DNA of 64,000 bases. Origin: Micromonospora sp. CB01531. Lineage in GTDB: Bacteria; Actinomycetota; Actinomycetes; Mycobacteriales; Micromonosporaceae. A program made the translations under genes and the position numbers. Below, in pieces: positions 43,243 to 55,059 of the stretch (the first letter of the stretch is position 1; every line of letters begins with the position of its first letter). Under the pieces are notes generated by a model. It saw only the letters and a program-made list of their open reading frames with translations, did no database searches and was not told the DNA's origin. The stretch covers positions 62,001 through 126,000 of the forward strand of contig NZ_LWLS01000063.1 of NCBI RefSeq assembly GCF_001905095.1. The letters run 5' to 3'.

Positions 43243-43631
43243 GGCGGGAACACCAGCACGGCGACGCCGCCGAGCGCGATGATCGTCAGGAACAGCAGGT
43301 TCGCCCAGACACCCACCACGGCGAGCATCCGGGACCGGTCGAGGGCCCGGTCGTGGGCGCCGGCCGCCCGCGCCTGCCCGGTACGCCTCAGCACCAGGGT
43401 GGCGACCAGCAACGATCCCAGGGTGGCCACGCCCGGGACGAACACGGCGATGCTGAGTGCTTGCCAGAGCGGTACGCCCGCGATGCGTTCGGACTTGGCG
43501 GCACAGGCGAGTTCGTCCAGGCTCCACGCGGCGATCAGGTGCACCGCCCAGGCGACCGCGCCGCCGAGCACGCCGTACCAGAGCAGCAGCCCGCCGGTCA
43601 GGCGGGCGTGTGGGCCGGGCCGCGTGGTCAT
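43230..43631 (-). CDS. Small membrane protein of the caa3 operon
   Basis: 133 residues from ATG 43631 (MTTRPGPHARLTGGLLLWYG). Three transmembrane helices (about residues 11-31, 55-77, 102-126) and a pair of cysteines (LACAAKSERIAG and VFPPCQG). No family recognised. It is locked between ctaE (TGATG) and ctaG, so it is likely a minor oxidase subunit or assembly factor. Confidence 0.7.
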   Translation of the reverse strand: MTTRPGPHARLTGGLLLWYGVLGGAVAWAVHLIAAWSLDELACAAKSERIAGVPLWQALSIAVFVPGVATLGSLLVATLVLRRTGQARAAGAHDRALDRSRMLAVVGVWANLLFLTIIALGGVAVLVFPPCQG

Positions 43632-44260
43632 CACAGCCGCGGGGAGAGGTAGATGGTGAACAGGATGGCGACCCACACCGTGTCGACGAAGTGCCAGTAG
43701 ATCGCGGCGTTGCGGACCCGTTCGTGGCGGTGGGACCCGAAGCTGCCGCCGCGCAGGGAGGCGGCGAGCAGCCACCCGATCATCATCAACCCGACGGACA
43801 CGTGCAGCCCGTGGAACCCGGTGATCACGTAGAACAGCGACCCGTAGACGTTGGTGGTCATGGTGAAGTGCTGGAGGTCGTCCTGGTACTCGATGACCAG
43901 CAGGGCCATGAAGGACAGCCCCATCACCAGGGTCGCGGCGAGGCCGGCACGCAGGCGCCAGGGCTGGCCCCGCCGGATGCCGTGTTCGGCCCAGACCACG
44001 GGCAGGCTGCTGGGCACCAGCACCCCGGTCATCACCAGCGGGATGAGCAGCTTCGGCTTGTCGATGCCCTCGGGCGGCCAGCTGGGGCCGTGCTGGAAGC
44101 GGAGGTAGAAGTAGCTGCCGAGCAGGCAGGCGAAGAGGGTCGCCTCGGTGGCCACGAACATCACCATGCCCCACCAGCCGGTCGGCCGGCCGACCGGCTC
44201 CTCCGTGGTCAGCGCCTCGACACCGGTGGCCGCGGCCACCACCCCGCCCCGGTCCGTCAT
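43631..44260 (-). CDS. ctaE: Cytochrome c oxidase subunit III
   Basis: 209 residues with five helices, the short form of subunit III. VGRPTGWWGMVMFVATEATL, FHGLHVSVGLMMIGWLLA and the end AAIYWHFVDTVWVAILFTIY are the usual conserved blocks, including the Glu of the helix ATEAT and the FHGLH lipid/proton-site motif. It stabilises proton uptake by subunit I. Coupled to ctaD by ATGA. Confidence 0.94.
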   Translation of the reverse strand: MTDRGGVVAAATGVEALTTEEPVGRPTGWWGMVMFVATEATLFACLLGSYFYLRFQHGPSWPPEGIDKPKLLIPLVMTGVLVPSSLPVVWAEHGIRRGQPWRLRAGLAATLVMGLSFMALLVIEYQDDLQHFTMTTNVYGSLFYVITGFHGLHVSVGLMMIGWLLAASLRGGSFGSHRHERVRNAAIYWHFVDTVWVAILFTIYLSPRL

Positions 44261-46185
44261 GACGCGATCCCGATTTCCTCGTCGGGCCGCCGAGGCGGCC
44301 AGAGCCACGCCGCGATCGTCGCCGCCACCGCCAGCACGGCGGCCACCGCGACCGGGTACGCGCCCAGCAGCAGGGCGGTGAAGAAGACCAGCAGCACGCC
44401 GGCGAGCACGAGCGGCTTGAACGAGGGCTCCGGCATCGGCGCCGCGCGCTCGGGGCGCGCGTCCAGTTCGCTGGTGAACAGGGTGCGCTTGCCCTCGCTG
44501 AGGATGCGGTCCTTGGTGGCGCCCGTGGTGGTCGACTCCACGGTCCGTTCGTCCCAGGTGGGGTGCAGGCTGTGCACGCAGGGAATGACCGGGAAGTTGT
44601 ATGCCTCGGGTGGTGAGGCGGCGGACCATTCCAGGCTGTCGCCCTCCCACGGGTCCGGCCCGGCCGGCCGGCCCCGCCGGATCGCGTGCACCACGCCGAT
44701 GAGCACCAGCAGCAGCCCGAGTGCCAGCACGTACGACCCGATGCTGCTGATCAGGTTCCCCACGTCCCAGCCCAGGTCGCTGCGGTAGGTGTAGACGCGC
44801 CGAGGCATGCCGAACAGGCCGTAGAGGTGCATGGGGAAGAACGTGACGTGCATGCCGGTGAAGACCAGCCAGAACGCCCACCGCCCGAGCCCCTCGTGGT
44901 ACATCCGGCCGGTGATCTTGGGGAGCCAGAAGTAGATGCCGGCGAGTATCGGGAAGAGCGCCCCGCCGAGCAGCACGTAGTGGAAGTGGGCCACCACGAA
45001 GTAGGAGTCGGTGACCTGTTGGTCGAAGGCGGTCAGCGCGAACATGGCGCCGGTGAAGCCGCCGAGCACGAAGGTCACGATGAACCCGATGACGAACAGC
45101 AGCGGGGCGCGCAGCACCAGCCGGCCGAGCATCATGGTGGCCAGCCAGGCGAAGATCTGGATCCCGGACGGGATGGTGATGATGGTGCTGGCCGCGCTGA
45201 AGAAGCTGTACGACAGTTGCGGCAGCCCGGTGGCGAACATGTGGTGTACCCAGACGCCGAACGAGACGATGGAGATCGCGACGATCGCCAGCACGATCAG
45301 CGGGTAGCCGACGACGCCGCGGCGGGTGAACGCGGGGAGCACGGCGGAGACGATGCCCAGCCCCGGCATCACGATGATGTAGACGTCGGGGTGCCCGAAG
45401 ATCCAGAACAGGTGCTGCCAGAGCAGCACGTTCCCGCCGCCGCCGGGGTCGAAGAAGTGGGTGTCGAACCGGCGGTCGAGGAAGAGCAGCGCGTTGTCCG
45501 TGTTCAGCGCGGGCAGGGCGAAGACCACCATGAAGGCGGTGGCCACGATCGCCCAGACGAACAACGGCACCCGGTTGAGCGACATCCCCGGCGCGCGCAG
45601 CTTGAGCGCGGTGACGATGAAGTTGATCGCGCCCGAGGTGGTGGAGATGCCGAGGAAGAGCAGACCCAGCGCGTAGACGTCCATGTGCAGGCCGGGGTTG
45701 TGCTGATCCTGGTTGAGCGGCGCGTAGGCGAACCAGCCGTTGTTCGGCGCCGCCCCGAACGGCAGGCTCGCCCACATGAACAGCCCGGCGAAGAGGAACA
45801 CCCAGTAGCCGAAGGCGTTCAACCTGGGGAACGCCATGTCCCGCGAGCCGATCATCAGCGGGACGAGGAAGTTGCCGAAGCCGAACAGCATCGGCGTGGC
45901 GAACAGGAAGATCATCGCCGTGCCGTGCATGGTGAAGAGCTGGTTGTACTCCTGCGGCGACAGCACGCCGGACTCGGGCCGGGCGAGTTGGGTGCGCATC
46001 ACCAGGGCGCTGAGCCCGGCGAGGACGAAGAAGAACGCGGCGGTGACCAGGTACCGTCGGCCGATCTTCTTGTGGTCCACGGTGGTGAACCAGGCGCGCA
46101 GCGAGCGGGGTTCGTCCCAGTGCTCGGCCAGCCGGGCCAGGTCTTCGCGGCCGATGCCGGGTGGTGTGCTGAGGGTTGTGGACAT
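44257..46185 (-). CDS. ctaD: Cytochrome c oxidase subunit I, Asp-variant of the D-channel site
   Basis: 642 residues. Metal ligands: FTMHGTAMIF (haem a), GHPDVYI (CuB and cross-linked Tyr), WVHHMFATG (CuB), HFHYVLLGGAL (haem a3 and a). In A1-type oxidases the second block is GHPEVYI and its Glu is the proton-gating residue; here it is Asp267. K-channel and DMAFPRLN entry residues are kept. The C-terminal 90 residues add two helices (VLAGVLLVFFTALLLG and AVAAVLAVAATIAAWLW), as in fused subunit IV. It reduces O2 and pumps protons. It follows ctaC by eight bases. Confidence 0.95.
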   Translation of the reverse strand: MSTTLSTPPGIGREDLARLAEHWDEPRSLRAWFTTVDHKKIGRRYLVTAAFFFVLAGLSALVMRTQLARPESGVLSPQEYNQLFTMHGTAMIFLFATPMLFGFGNFLVPLMIGSRDMAFPRLNAFGYWVFLFAGLFMWASLPFGAAPNNGWFAYAPLNQDQHNPGLHMDVYALGLLFLGISTTSGAINFIVTALKLRAPGMSLNRVPLFVWAIVATAFMVVFALPALNTDNALLFLDRRFDTHFFDPGGGGNVLLWQHLFWIFGHPDVYIIVMPGLGIVSAVLPAFTRRGVVGYPLIVLAIVAISIVSFGVWVHHMFATGLPQLSYSFFSAASTIITIPSGIQIFAWLATMMLGRLVLRAPLLFVIGFIVTFVLGGFTGAMFALTAFDQQVTDSYFVVAHFHYVLLGGALFPILAGIYFWLPKITGRMYHEGLGRWAFWLVFTGMHVTFFPMHLYGLFGMPRRVYTYRSDLGWDVGNLISSIGSYVLALGLLLVLIGVVHAIRRGRPAGPDPWEGDSLEWSAASPPEAYNFPVIPCVHSLHPTWDERTVESTTTGATKDRILSEGKRTLFTSELDARPERAAPMPEPSFKPLVLAGVLLVFFTALLLGAYPVAVAAVLAVAATIAAWLWPPRRPDEEIGIAS

Positions 46186-46193
46186 GGTGGCCC

Positions 46194-47219
46194 TTACTCC
46201 AGCGACCGAAGGTAGGCGATGAGGTCGGGCAGTCGGGCGGCGTCGACCGGTTGCGGGGGCATGGCGTTGCCGGGCTTCACGGTCTGCGAGTTGGCGATCC
46301 AGCCGCCGAGGTGGCCGGCGTCGTTGGGTACGGCGCCGGCGCCGATGCTCCACCGCGACCCCACGTTCGACAGGTCGGGCCCGACCCGCCCCTGCGCGCC
46401 GGTGCCCCGGATCGAGTGGCAGGCGGCGCAGGTGCCCTGCACGAACGTCTGCTGGCCACGCCGTTCGGCATCCGTCTGCGGCGCCCGGGCCGGGGCGTCG
46501 AGCCGGTCCAGGAAGGCGTCGAAGTCGGCGCGGGGTTGCGCCACCACGAGGAACGCCATGTGGGCGTGCTGGGTGCCGCAGTACTCGGCGCACTGGCCGC
46601 GGTAGCTGCCGGCCTGCCGCGCCTCCAACCAGGTCTCGCGGGTCTCGCCGGAGATCAGGTCGGTCTTCGGCATCAGCTGCGGCACCCAGAAGCTGTGCAG
46701 CACGTCGTCGGTGCGCAGGCGCACCTTGACCCGCTCCCCCACCGGGATGTGGATCTCGTTGGCGGTGGCGCCGGATCGGCCCGCGTAGCGCACCTCCCAC
46801 CACCACTGGTGGCCGATGACCTCCACGGTCAGCGCGTCCCGGCCCGGTCCGGCGCCGAGCGCGGCGAGGTCCCGCAGGCCGACGCCGTACACGGCCACGA
46901 GGATGATGAACGGCAGCCCGGCGCCGGCGATCGTCACGAAGCGCAGTGGCTGGCCGTGGCGCACCCGGGCGGTGCCCCGCCGGAACACCAGCGCCCACGC
47001 GAGCAGCGCCATGACCTCGGCGAACACCGCCACGGAGATCCAGAACAGCAGCCACCAGAGGCCGTTGACCCGGGCCGCTCCGGTCCCCTGCGGATTCAAC
47101 GCCGACGGTGACCCGCCGGAGCAGCCGGCGAGCAGCAGCAGGCCGGCCAGCAGCAGCATCGGCCCGGGTCGGCGCTGCCGCCGGGCCGGGCGCGGGGCGG
47201 TCTCCGCTGTCCTCCTCAT
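46194..47219 (-). CDS. ctaC: Cytochrome c oxidase subunit II fused to cytochrome c (caa3 type)
   Basis: 341 residues. Lipoprotein-like signal (MLLLAGLLLLAGC), two helices (about 55-78, 95-115), the CuA domain with HQWWWEVRY, LHSFWVPQL and QCAEYCGTQHAHM, then a C-terminal haem c domain with CAACHSIRG and a Met in GNAMPPQP. The fusion is diagnostic of caa3 oxidases, which take electrons directly into the attached cytochrome. Actinobacteria usually have an unfused CtaC, so this is a second, alternative oxidase. It heads the nine-gene minus-strand operon. Confidence 0.95.
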   Translation of the reverse strand: MRRTAETAPRPARRQRRPGPMLLLAGLLLLAGCSGGSPSALNPQGTGAARVNGLWWLLFWISVAVFAEVMALLAWALVFRRGTARVRHGQPLRFVTIAGAGLPFIILVAVYGVGLRDLAALGAGPGRDALTVEVIGHQWWWEVRYAGRSGATANEIHIPVGERVKVRLRTDDVLHSFWVPQLMPKTDLISGETRETWLEARQAGSYRGQCAEYCGTQHAHMAFLVVAQPRADFDAFLDRLDAPARAPQTDAERRGQQTFVQGTCAACHSIRGTGAQGRVGPDLSNVGSRWSIGAGAVPNDAGHLGGWIANSQTVKPGNAMPPQPVDAARLPDLIAYLRSLE

Positions 47220-47355
47220 CGGCAAGGACCTTAGTCCCGGTTGACCACCTTCACGCCTTTTATTCCCAACAGAGGGATATAGAGCAGTAAGCGCCTTATG
47301 GTGAACCCCATCCCCACCTTCGGTCAAGCGCCCCTGGGACGCGGACAGGGAGATC
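47220..47355. promoter_or_regulatory. Divergent promoter region of the oxidase/bc and ccm operons
   Basis: 136 bases with an A+T-richer core at 47255-47300, between two operons whose products depend on each other. TCCC-AACAGA-GGGA (47264-47277) is a short central dyad. On the reverse strand, TTCACC and TATATC with about 18 bases between are candidate hexamers for ctaC; for ccmC, TATAGA near 47278 is a possible -10 with a poor -35. A shared regulator site is likely but not proven. Confidence 0.45.
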
Positions 47356-48114
47356 ATGCAAGCCTCCACGGTGGACCTCGTCGCGGACACGGCCAGCGCG
47401 GCCGCCGCGCGTCGGACGATGGCCTGGATCGCCGGCGGGCTCGCCGCGGCGGCCACGGCGGCCGGCGCGTGGCTCGCGCCCCCCGACGAACTGCAGGGCG
47501 ACGCGCAACGGCTGATGTACGTGCACGTCCCCGCCGCCTGGGTGGCGTACGCCGCGTTCGCGGTCGTGCTCATGGCCAGCGGGGCGTACCTGATCGGCGG
47601 TGACCTGCGCTGGGACCGGTTCGCCCGGGCGGCGGCCGAGCTCGGCGTGGTGCTCACCGCCGCCGCCATCGCCACCGGATCCGTCTGGGGGCACCTGGTC
47701 TGGGGCACCTGGTGGGCGTGGGATCCCCGCCTGGTCAGCACGGCCCTGCTGCTGCTCGCCTACGCCGGCTACCTCGCCCTACGACGGGCGCTCGCCGAGC
47801 GGACCGGGGCACGCGACGGCGGCGACCACCGGGTGGCGAAGCCCGCCGCCGTCGTCGGGGTGGCCGGGTTCCTCCTCGTGCCCGTGGTGCACTTCTCGGT
47901 CGTCTGGTGGCGCTCGCTGCACCAGCAGGCGACGATGCTGGCCCCGCACCGGCCGCCGATCGACGCCCGGATGGCCACCGCGCTGCTGCTCGCCGTGGCC
48001 GCCGCAACCCTCGCCGCGTGCTGCGTGCTGCTGCACCGGGTGGTCCGAATGGAGCGCCGCCTGGCGCCCGAGCCCGCCCCCACCGCCGAACGCACCCCGG
48101 TGAGAGTCGGATGA
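47356..48114 (+). CDS. ccmC: Cytochrome c maturation haem-handling protein CcmC
   Basis: 252 residues, six helices. The tryptophan-rich haem-binding motif reads WGTWWAWDPRLVS, flanked by periplasmic-side histidines (MYVHVPAAWVAY and VHFSVVWWRSLHQQ). It loads haem onto CcmE. A GGGAG ribosome site is three bases before the ATG. It opens the ccmC-E-F-G-H operon, ATGA-coupled to ccmE. Confidence 0.93.
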   Translation: MQASTVDLVADTASAAAARRTMAWIAGGLAAAATAAGAWLAPPDELQGDAQRLMYVHVPAAWVAYAAFAVVLMASGAYLIGGDLRWDRFARAAAELGVVLTAAAIATGSVWGHLVWGTWWAWDPRLVSTALLLLAYAGYLALRRALAERTGARDGGDHRVAKPAAVVGVAGFLLVPVVHFSVVWWRSLHQQATMLAPHRPPIDARMATALLLAVAAATLAACCVLLHRVVRMERRLAPEPAPTAERTPVRVG

Positions 48115-48510
48115 TGCCTCGCCGGACGGGCCGGATGGCCCTCCTCGCGGTGCTGCTCGCCGCCGGCGGACTGCTGGTCACCAGCGCGCTCCGCGACACC
48201 GTCACCTACTACCGGACCCCGGCGGAGCTGCTCGACGACCCGGACCTCGCCGGGCACCGGGTCCGCCTCGGCGGTGACGTGGTGCCCGGATCGCTGCGCC
48301 ACGACGGCGACCTGGTGAGGTTCCGCCTCGCGGCAGCGGGTCGCGAGATCGCCGTCGAGCAACGCGGCGCGCCTCCCGAGACGTTCCGGGAGGGAACCGG
48401 GGCGGTCGTCGAGGGCACGCTGTCATCCGACGGTGTGTTCCGCTCGGACCACGTGGTGGTCCGGCACGGCAACGAGTACCGGCCGTCGTCCCCACCCGTG
48501 GCTCCGGTCG

Positions 48511-48521
<11 letters not shown>
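48111..48521 (+). CDS. ccmE: Haem chaperone CcmE
   Basis: 136 residues. N-terminal anchor helix (ALLAVLLAAGGLLVTSAL), then an OB-fold with VRLGGDVVPGSL and GTGAVVEGTLSSDGVFRSD, and the haem-attachment stretch VVVRHGNEYRPS. The HxxxY spacing of covalent haem binding is kept (His and Tyr). It carries haem from CcmC to CcmF. It overlaps ccmF by eleven bases. Confidence 0.93.
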
Positions 48522-50435
<1,914 letters not shown>

Positions 50436-50439
<4 letters not shown>

Positions 50440-50999
50440 GGCGCCCCGCCCTGCGCCGCCCCGGATGGCTGCGCGGCGGGCCGGCGGTGGTCCTCGTGCT
50501 CACCGCTGTCGTCGGCACTCTGGTCGTCCTCGGCCTGCGCGCCCCGGCCGCCCCGAGTCCGGGCGAGGGGTTGGCGGTGGCGGGCACACCCGCCCCGGCG
50601 CTGTCCGGCCCCACCCTGGACGGTGGCCACTTCGCGCTCTCCGACGTCCGGGGCCAGGTGGTGCTGGTCAACGTCTTCGCCTCCTGGTGCGGGCCGTGCC
50701 GGGACGAGCTGCCGCTGCTGGTCGACGCCGAGCGTGAGTGGTCGCCACGCGGCGTGCGGCTGGTCGGACTGAACATCCGCGACGGTGCCGAGGCGGTCCG
50801 GGCACTGCTCGACGAGACCGGCGCGAAAGGGCTGACCGTGGTGCCGGACCCGGACGGCACCCGGGCTGTCGAGTGGGGTGTGCGGGGCGTGCCGGAGACC
50901 TTCGTGGTCGACCGGGACGGCCGGCTCGTCGACCGGCGCCAGGGCGTGGTGACCCGGCAGTGGCTGGAGCAGCGGATCGCGCCGCTGCTGGCCGGATGA
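50436..50999 (+). CDS. ccmG: Thioredoxin-like CcmG/DsbE
   Basis: 187 residues from GTG. N-terminal anchor helix (VVLVLTAVVGTLVVLGL), then the thioredoxin domain with FASWCGPCRDELPLLVDAER active site and the cis-Pro in GVRGVPETFVVDRDG. It keeps apocytochrome haem-binding cysteines reduced on the outside of the membrane. ATGA-coupled to ccmH. Confidence 0.93.
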
Positions 51000-51925
51000 G
51001 GTGGCGACGCGCCCCAGGGCGTGTCTCCCGGAGAGGCGCCCTGGTGGCGCTCGTGCTCGTCGCACTGGCCGCCGCGGCCGGCATCGGGCTGGCCCGGTCG
51101 GCGAGCGACCACGGCCGGCAGGATCCGGTCCGCGCGGTGGCTGCCGGGCTGCGCTGCCCGGCCTGTCAGGGCGAGTCGGTGGCGGACTCCCGGTCACCGA
51201 TCGCGGTGGCGATGCGGCAGGTGGTGGCGGACCAGCTCGCCCAGGGGCAGGACCGCGACGAGATCCGGCGCTGGTTCGTCCAGCGGTACGGCGCGGACGT
51301 GCTGACCGACCCGCCGGCCCGCGGGGTCCGGCTGCTGCTGTGGGGCGTACCCGCGCTGGCCCTGCTGGCCGGCGGCTACGCGGCGGTGCGGACGCTGCGC
51401 CCCCGCGCCGGCCGGGCCCGTCCGGCCGCGCCGTCGATGCCGGACGCCCGGGGCGCGCGGCGAGCCTGGCGGGTGGCGTCGGTGGGGGTGGTGGCACTGG
51501 TGGTGTCCGTCGCGGTCGCCGCCGACCGGCTCGACCCGCCCGCGCGGCCAGTACCCGCCGACCCGGTCGCGGTCGCCGTCCAACTCGCCCACGACCTGGA
51601 AACGCAGAACCGGTACGACGCCGCGGCGCAGATGTACCAGGAGGCGCTGCGGGAGCGGCCTGACGACGGCGTCCGGCTACGGCTCGCGTTCGCGCTGCTG
51701 CGGGCCGGTGACAGCACCGGCGCCCAACGCACCGCCCGGGAGGTCCTGGCCCGCGAGCCGGACTCCCCCGACGGCCTGCTGGTGCTGGGACTGGCGCAGC
51801 GGACCACTCAGGCCGCCGAGGCGGCGACGACGCTGCGGCGGTTCCTGGCCGTCGCGCCGGCCCACCCGGCCGCTGCCGAGATCAAGCGGCTTCTCGCCGC
51901 GCAGCCGGCACCTGGCGGACCCTGA
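50996..51925 (+). CDS. ccmH: CcmH fused to a TPR (CcmI-like) domain
   Basis: 309 residues. N-terminal helix, then the CcmH domain with LRCPACQGESVADSRSPIAV (the redox CPxC) and REGW-type QGQDRDEIRRWFVQRYG, followed by a second helix (WGVPALALLAGGYAAV), a third (VASVGVVALVVSVAVA), and TPR repeats from about residue 200 (NRYDAAAQMYQEALRERPDD, then GDSTGAQRTAREVLAREPDS). It combines thiol reduction with apocytochrome binding. It closes the operon. Confidence 0.93.
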   Translation: MRWRRAPGRVSRRGALVALVLVALAAAAGIGLARSASDHGRQDPVRAVAAGLRCPACQGESVADSRSPIAVAMRQVVADQLAQGQDRDEIRRWFVQRYGADVLTDPPARGVRLLLWGVPALALLAGGYAAVRTLRPRAGRARPAAPSMPDARGARRAWRVASVGVVALVVSVAVAADRLDPPARPVPADPVAVAVQLAHDLETQNRYDAAAQMYQEALRERPDDGVRLRLAFALLRAGDSTGAQRTAREVLAREPDSPDGLLVLGLAQRTTQAAEAATTLRRFLAVAPAHPAAAEIKRLLAAQPAPGGP

Positions 51926-51932
51926 CGGCGGC

Positions 51933-51947
51933 CCCTCCCGTGGAGGG
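51933..51947. terminator. Short hairpin after ccmH
   Basis: CCCTCC-CGT-GGAGGG, six pairs with a three-base loop, eight bases past the ccmH stop and 15 bases past the glpK stop on the other strand. A modest bidirectional terminator candidate. Confidence 0.4.
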
Positions 51948-51961
51948 TGAAGGTACGGCGG

Positions 51962-53479
51962 TCAGTCCACCTCGACCCAGTCGAGGGTACGCTGGACGGC
52001 CTTCTTCCACCGGGCGTAGCCGTTCTCCCGCTGCTCCGGCGACCAGGCCGGCTGCCAGCGCCTGCTCTCGTTCCAGTTCGCCCGCAGCTCGTCGGTGTTC
52101 TTCCAGAATCCGACGGCGAGGCCGGCGGCGTACGCGGCGCCGAGGGCGGTGGTCTCGGCGACCACCGGACGGCTGACCGGCACGCCGAGGATGTCGGCCT
52201 GCAACTGCATGCACAGGTCGTTGACGGTGACCCCGCCGTCGACCTTGAGGCATTCCAGGTGCACCCCGGAGTCCTGTGCCATGGCCTCGGCGACGTCGCG
52301 GCTCTGGTAGCAGATGGACTCGAGGGTGGCCCGGGCGATGTGGGCGTCGGTGTTGTAGCGGGACAGGCCGACGATGGCGCCGCGGGCGTCGGAGCGCCAG
52401 TACGGTGCGAACAGCCCGGAGAAGGCGGGCACGAAGTACACGCCGCCGCTGTCCGCCACCTGGCTGGCCAGGATCTCGCTCTGCGACGCGCTGCTGATGA
52501 TCTTGAGCTGGTCGCGTAGCCACTGCACGGCGGAACCGGTGACCGCGATGGAGCCTTCGAGCGCGTACGCTGGCGCCTCGTCGCCGAACTGGTAGCACAC
52601 CGTGGTGAGCAGCCCGGCCTCCGACCGCACGATCTCCCGGCCGGTGTTGAGCAGCATGAAGTTGCCGGTGCCGTAGGTGTTCTTCGCCTCGCCCGGGGCG
52701 AAGCAGACCTGCCCGACGGTGGCGGCCTGCTGGTCGCCGAGGTCGCCGGTGAGCGGGACCGGGCCGCTGAACGGTCCGTGCGGCCCGGTGCTGCCGTACG
52801 AGCGCGGGTCCGACGACGGCCGGATCTCCGGCAGCATGGCACGGGGAATGTCGAAGAAGGACAGCAGCTCGTCGTCCCAGTCCAGCGTCTCCAGGCTCAT
52901 CAGCATGGTACGGCTGGCGTTGGTGGGATCGGTGACGTGCACGCCGCCCTGGACACCGCCGGTGAGGTTCCACAGCAGCCAGGTGTCGGTGTTGCCGAAG
53001 ACGGCCTCGCCCCGCTCGGCGGCACCGCGGACCCCGTCCACGTTCTCGAGGATCCACTGGATCTTCCCCCCGGAGAAGTACGTCGCCGGGGGCAGCCCCG
53101 CCTTGCGCCGGATGACGTCGCCCTTGCCCTCGCGTTCCAGCGCCGCGGCGATGCGGTCGGTGCGGGTGTCCTGCCAGACGATGGCGTTGTAGTAGGGCCG
53201 GCCGGTACGGCGGTTCCACACCACGGTGGTCTCGCGCTGGTTGGTGACGCCGAGCGCGGCCAGGTCGACGGCGGTCAGACCGCGGGCGTTCATCGCGGTC
53301 CGGATGACTGTCTGGGTCCGCTCCCAGATCTCCAGCGGGTTGTGCTCGACCCAGCCGGCCTGCGGCAGGATCTGCTGGTGTTCGAGCTGGTGGCGGCCCA
53401 CCTCGTTGCCACCGTGGTCGAAGATCATGAAGCGGGTGCTGGTGGTGCCCTGGTCCACCGCACCGACGAAGTCAGCCAT
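51962..53479 (-). CDS. glpK: Glycerol kinase
   Basis: 505 residues, normal length. FGGY-kinase marks: [19 protein letters not shown] at the N-terminus, [88 protein letters not shown] and [16 protein letters not shown]. It phosphorylates glycerol to glycerol 3-phosphate. No uptake facilitator or glpD gene is adjacent. A GGAGAG ribosome site precedes the ATG. Confidence 0.96.
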   Translation of the reverse strand: MADFVGAVDQGTTSTRFMIFDHGGNEVGRHQLEHQQILPQAGWVEHNPLEIWERTQTVIRTAMNARGLTAVDLAALGVTNQRETTVVWNRRTGRPYYNAIVWQDTRTDRIAAALEREGKGDVIRRKAGLPPATYFSGGKIQWILENVDGVRGAAERGEAVFGNTDTWLLWNLTGGVQGGVHVTDPTNASRTMLMSLETLDWDDELLSFFDIPRAMLPEIRPSSDPRSYGSTGPHGPFSGPVPLTGDLGDQQAATVGQVCFAPGEAKNTYGTGNFMLLNTGREIVRSEAGLLTTVCYQFGDEAPAYALEGSIAVTGSAVQWLRDQLKIISSASQSEILASQVADSGGVYFVPAFSGLFAPYWRSDARGAIVGLSRYNTDAHIARATLESICYQSRDVAEAMAQDSGVHLECLKVDGGVTVNDLCMQLQADILGVPVSRPVVAETTALGAAYAAGLAVGFWKNTDELRANWNESRRWQPAWSPEQRENGYARWKKAVQRTLDWVEVD

Positions 53480-53677
53480 ACCGCATCTCTCCTTGTCGTG
53501 GTCGCCGCGGGGTCGCGGGCCGGCGGAGGTCAGTGGTGACACTAGCTACTTCGGCGGGAAGGTCACCGCCTGCTCCTTCCGTCCTGTTGGGTCCGCCTGC
53601 GCCGCAGCCGTCCGACGCGCCGTGATTCGGGACGGGGAGCCTCGCATGGCTGCTACCGCAACGGGTACCGCCCGCCC

Positions 53678-54964
53678 ATGGGACGCTACGACGACGAGGT
53701 CGTCGGCCTGGCGGCGCCGCTGGCCGACCCCGGAGACCTGGACGCACTGCTGGACCGGGTGGGCGACGCCCGCGTGGTGATGCTGGGCGAGGCGAGCCAC
53801 GGCACGCACGACTTCTACACCTGGCGTGCGTGGATCACCCGCCGGCTGATCGAGGAGAAGGGCTTCTCGTTCGTCGCCGTCGAGGGCGACTGGCCCGACT
53901 GCGACCGGGTGGACCGCAGTGTTCGCTGCGGGCCCGACGCACCGGCGGACCCCCGGGATGCGCTGGCCACCTTCGAGCGCTGGCCGACGTGGATGTGGGC
54001 CAACGAGGAGATCGTCGACTTCACCCGCTGGCTGCGCACCCGCAACGAGCGGGTGGACGAGCCCGACCGCGCCGGGTTCCACGGGCTGGACGTGTACTCG
54101 CTGTGGGAGTCGCTGCGCGAGATCCTCGTCTACCTGCGCGAACACGACCCGGAGCAGGTGCCGGCGGCGCTGGCGGCGTACGGCTGCTTCCAGCCGTACG
54201 AGGAGGACGCGCAGCAGTACGCGCTGGCCACCCGCCTGGTGCCGACGAACTGCGAGAACGAGGTCGTCGACCTGCTCGTCGGGCTGCGCGAGCGGGCCGC
54301 CGCCGACGGCGCAAACCGCTTCGGCGCCTGGCAGAACGCGGAGGTCGTGGCCGGGGCGGAACGCTACTACCGGACCATGGCGCGCGGTGGGCGGGAGTCG
54401 TGGAACGTCCGCGACCGGCACATGGACGACACCCTCGACCGCCTCCTGCGGCACTACGGGCCGACGGCGAAGGGGGTCGTCTGGGCGCACAACACCCACG
54501 TCGGGGACGCCCGGGCGACCGACATGACCGACGCGGGCGAGGTCAACATCGGCCAGCTCGCCCGCGAACGGTACGGAGCCGACCAGGTGGTGCTGGTCGG
54601 TTTCGGCACCCACCACGGCACCGTGGTCGCGGGCGACGCCTGGGGTGCGCCGATGGAGGTGATGCCGGTGCCGCCGGGCCGCCGGCACTCGCTGGAGGAG
54701 GTCCTGCACGGTGCCGCGCCGGCGCAGGCCCTGTTCGTGTTCCCCGGCGACGAGCCGCTGGACCTGCTCACCGACGAACTCGACCACCGGGCGATCGGTG
54801 TCGTCTACCACCCGGAACGGGAGAGCTTCGGCAACTACGTCCCCACCGTGCTCGGCGACCGGTACGACGCGTTCTGCTGGATCGACGAGTCCCAGGCGGT
54901 CCGGCCGCTGCGCCTGCGGCCCACCGCTCTCACCGAGCCCGAGACGTACCCCTCGGGCGTCTGA
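53678..54964 (+). CDS. Erythromycin esterase family protein
   Basis: 428 residues. The family's active-site marks are LGEASHGTHDFYTWRAWITR (Glu and His near residues 36-39), VAVEGDWPDC, GFHGLDVYSLWESLREILVY, WAHNTHVGDARATDM and VGFGTHHGTVVAGDAW. Erythromycin esterases open macrolide rings, but many family members in soil actinomycetes have other, unknown ester substrates. It is a single gene and resistance should not be assumed. Confidence 0.88.
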   Translation: MGRYDDEVVGLAAPLADPGDLDALLDRVGDARVVMLGEASHGTHDFYTWRAWITRRLIEEKGFSFVAVEGDWPDCDRVDRSVRCGPDAPADPRDALATFERWPTWMWANEEIVDFTRWLRTRNERVDEPDRAGFHGLDVYSLWESLREILVYLREHDPEQVPAALAAYGCFQPYEEDAQQYALATRLVPTNCENEVVDLLVGLRERAAADGANRFGAWQNAEVVAGAERYYRTMARGGRESWNVRDRHMDDTLDRLLRHYGPTAKGVVWAHNTHVGDARATDMTDAGEVNIGQLARERYGADQVVLVGFGTHHGTVVAGDAWGAPMEVMPVPPGRRHSLEEVLHGAAPAQALFVFPGDEPLDLLTDELDHRAIGVVYHPERESFGNYVPTVLGDRYDAFCWIDESQAVRPLRLRPTALTEPETYPSGV

Positions 54965-55059
54965 TCCCGCGCGGTCGACCGTTTGGGCCCAGGGGCTGCG
55001 GGAACGCAGATCTCTCCAACCGGAGTCGCTTCAGGCTCTTGAGCATACGGGAGGCTGAC

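Noticed and set aside
53678..54964. Calling the erythromycin-esterase family gene a macrolide resistance gene
   Set aside because: Only family membership is visible; most such chromosomal genes have no shown activity on macrolides.
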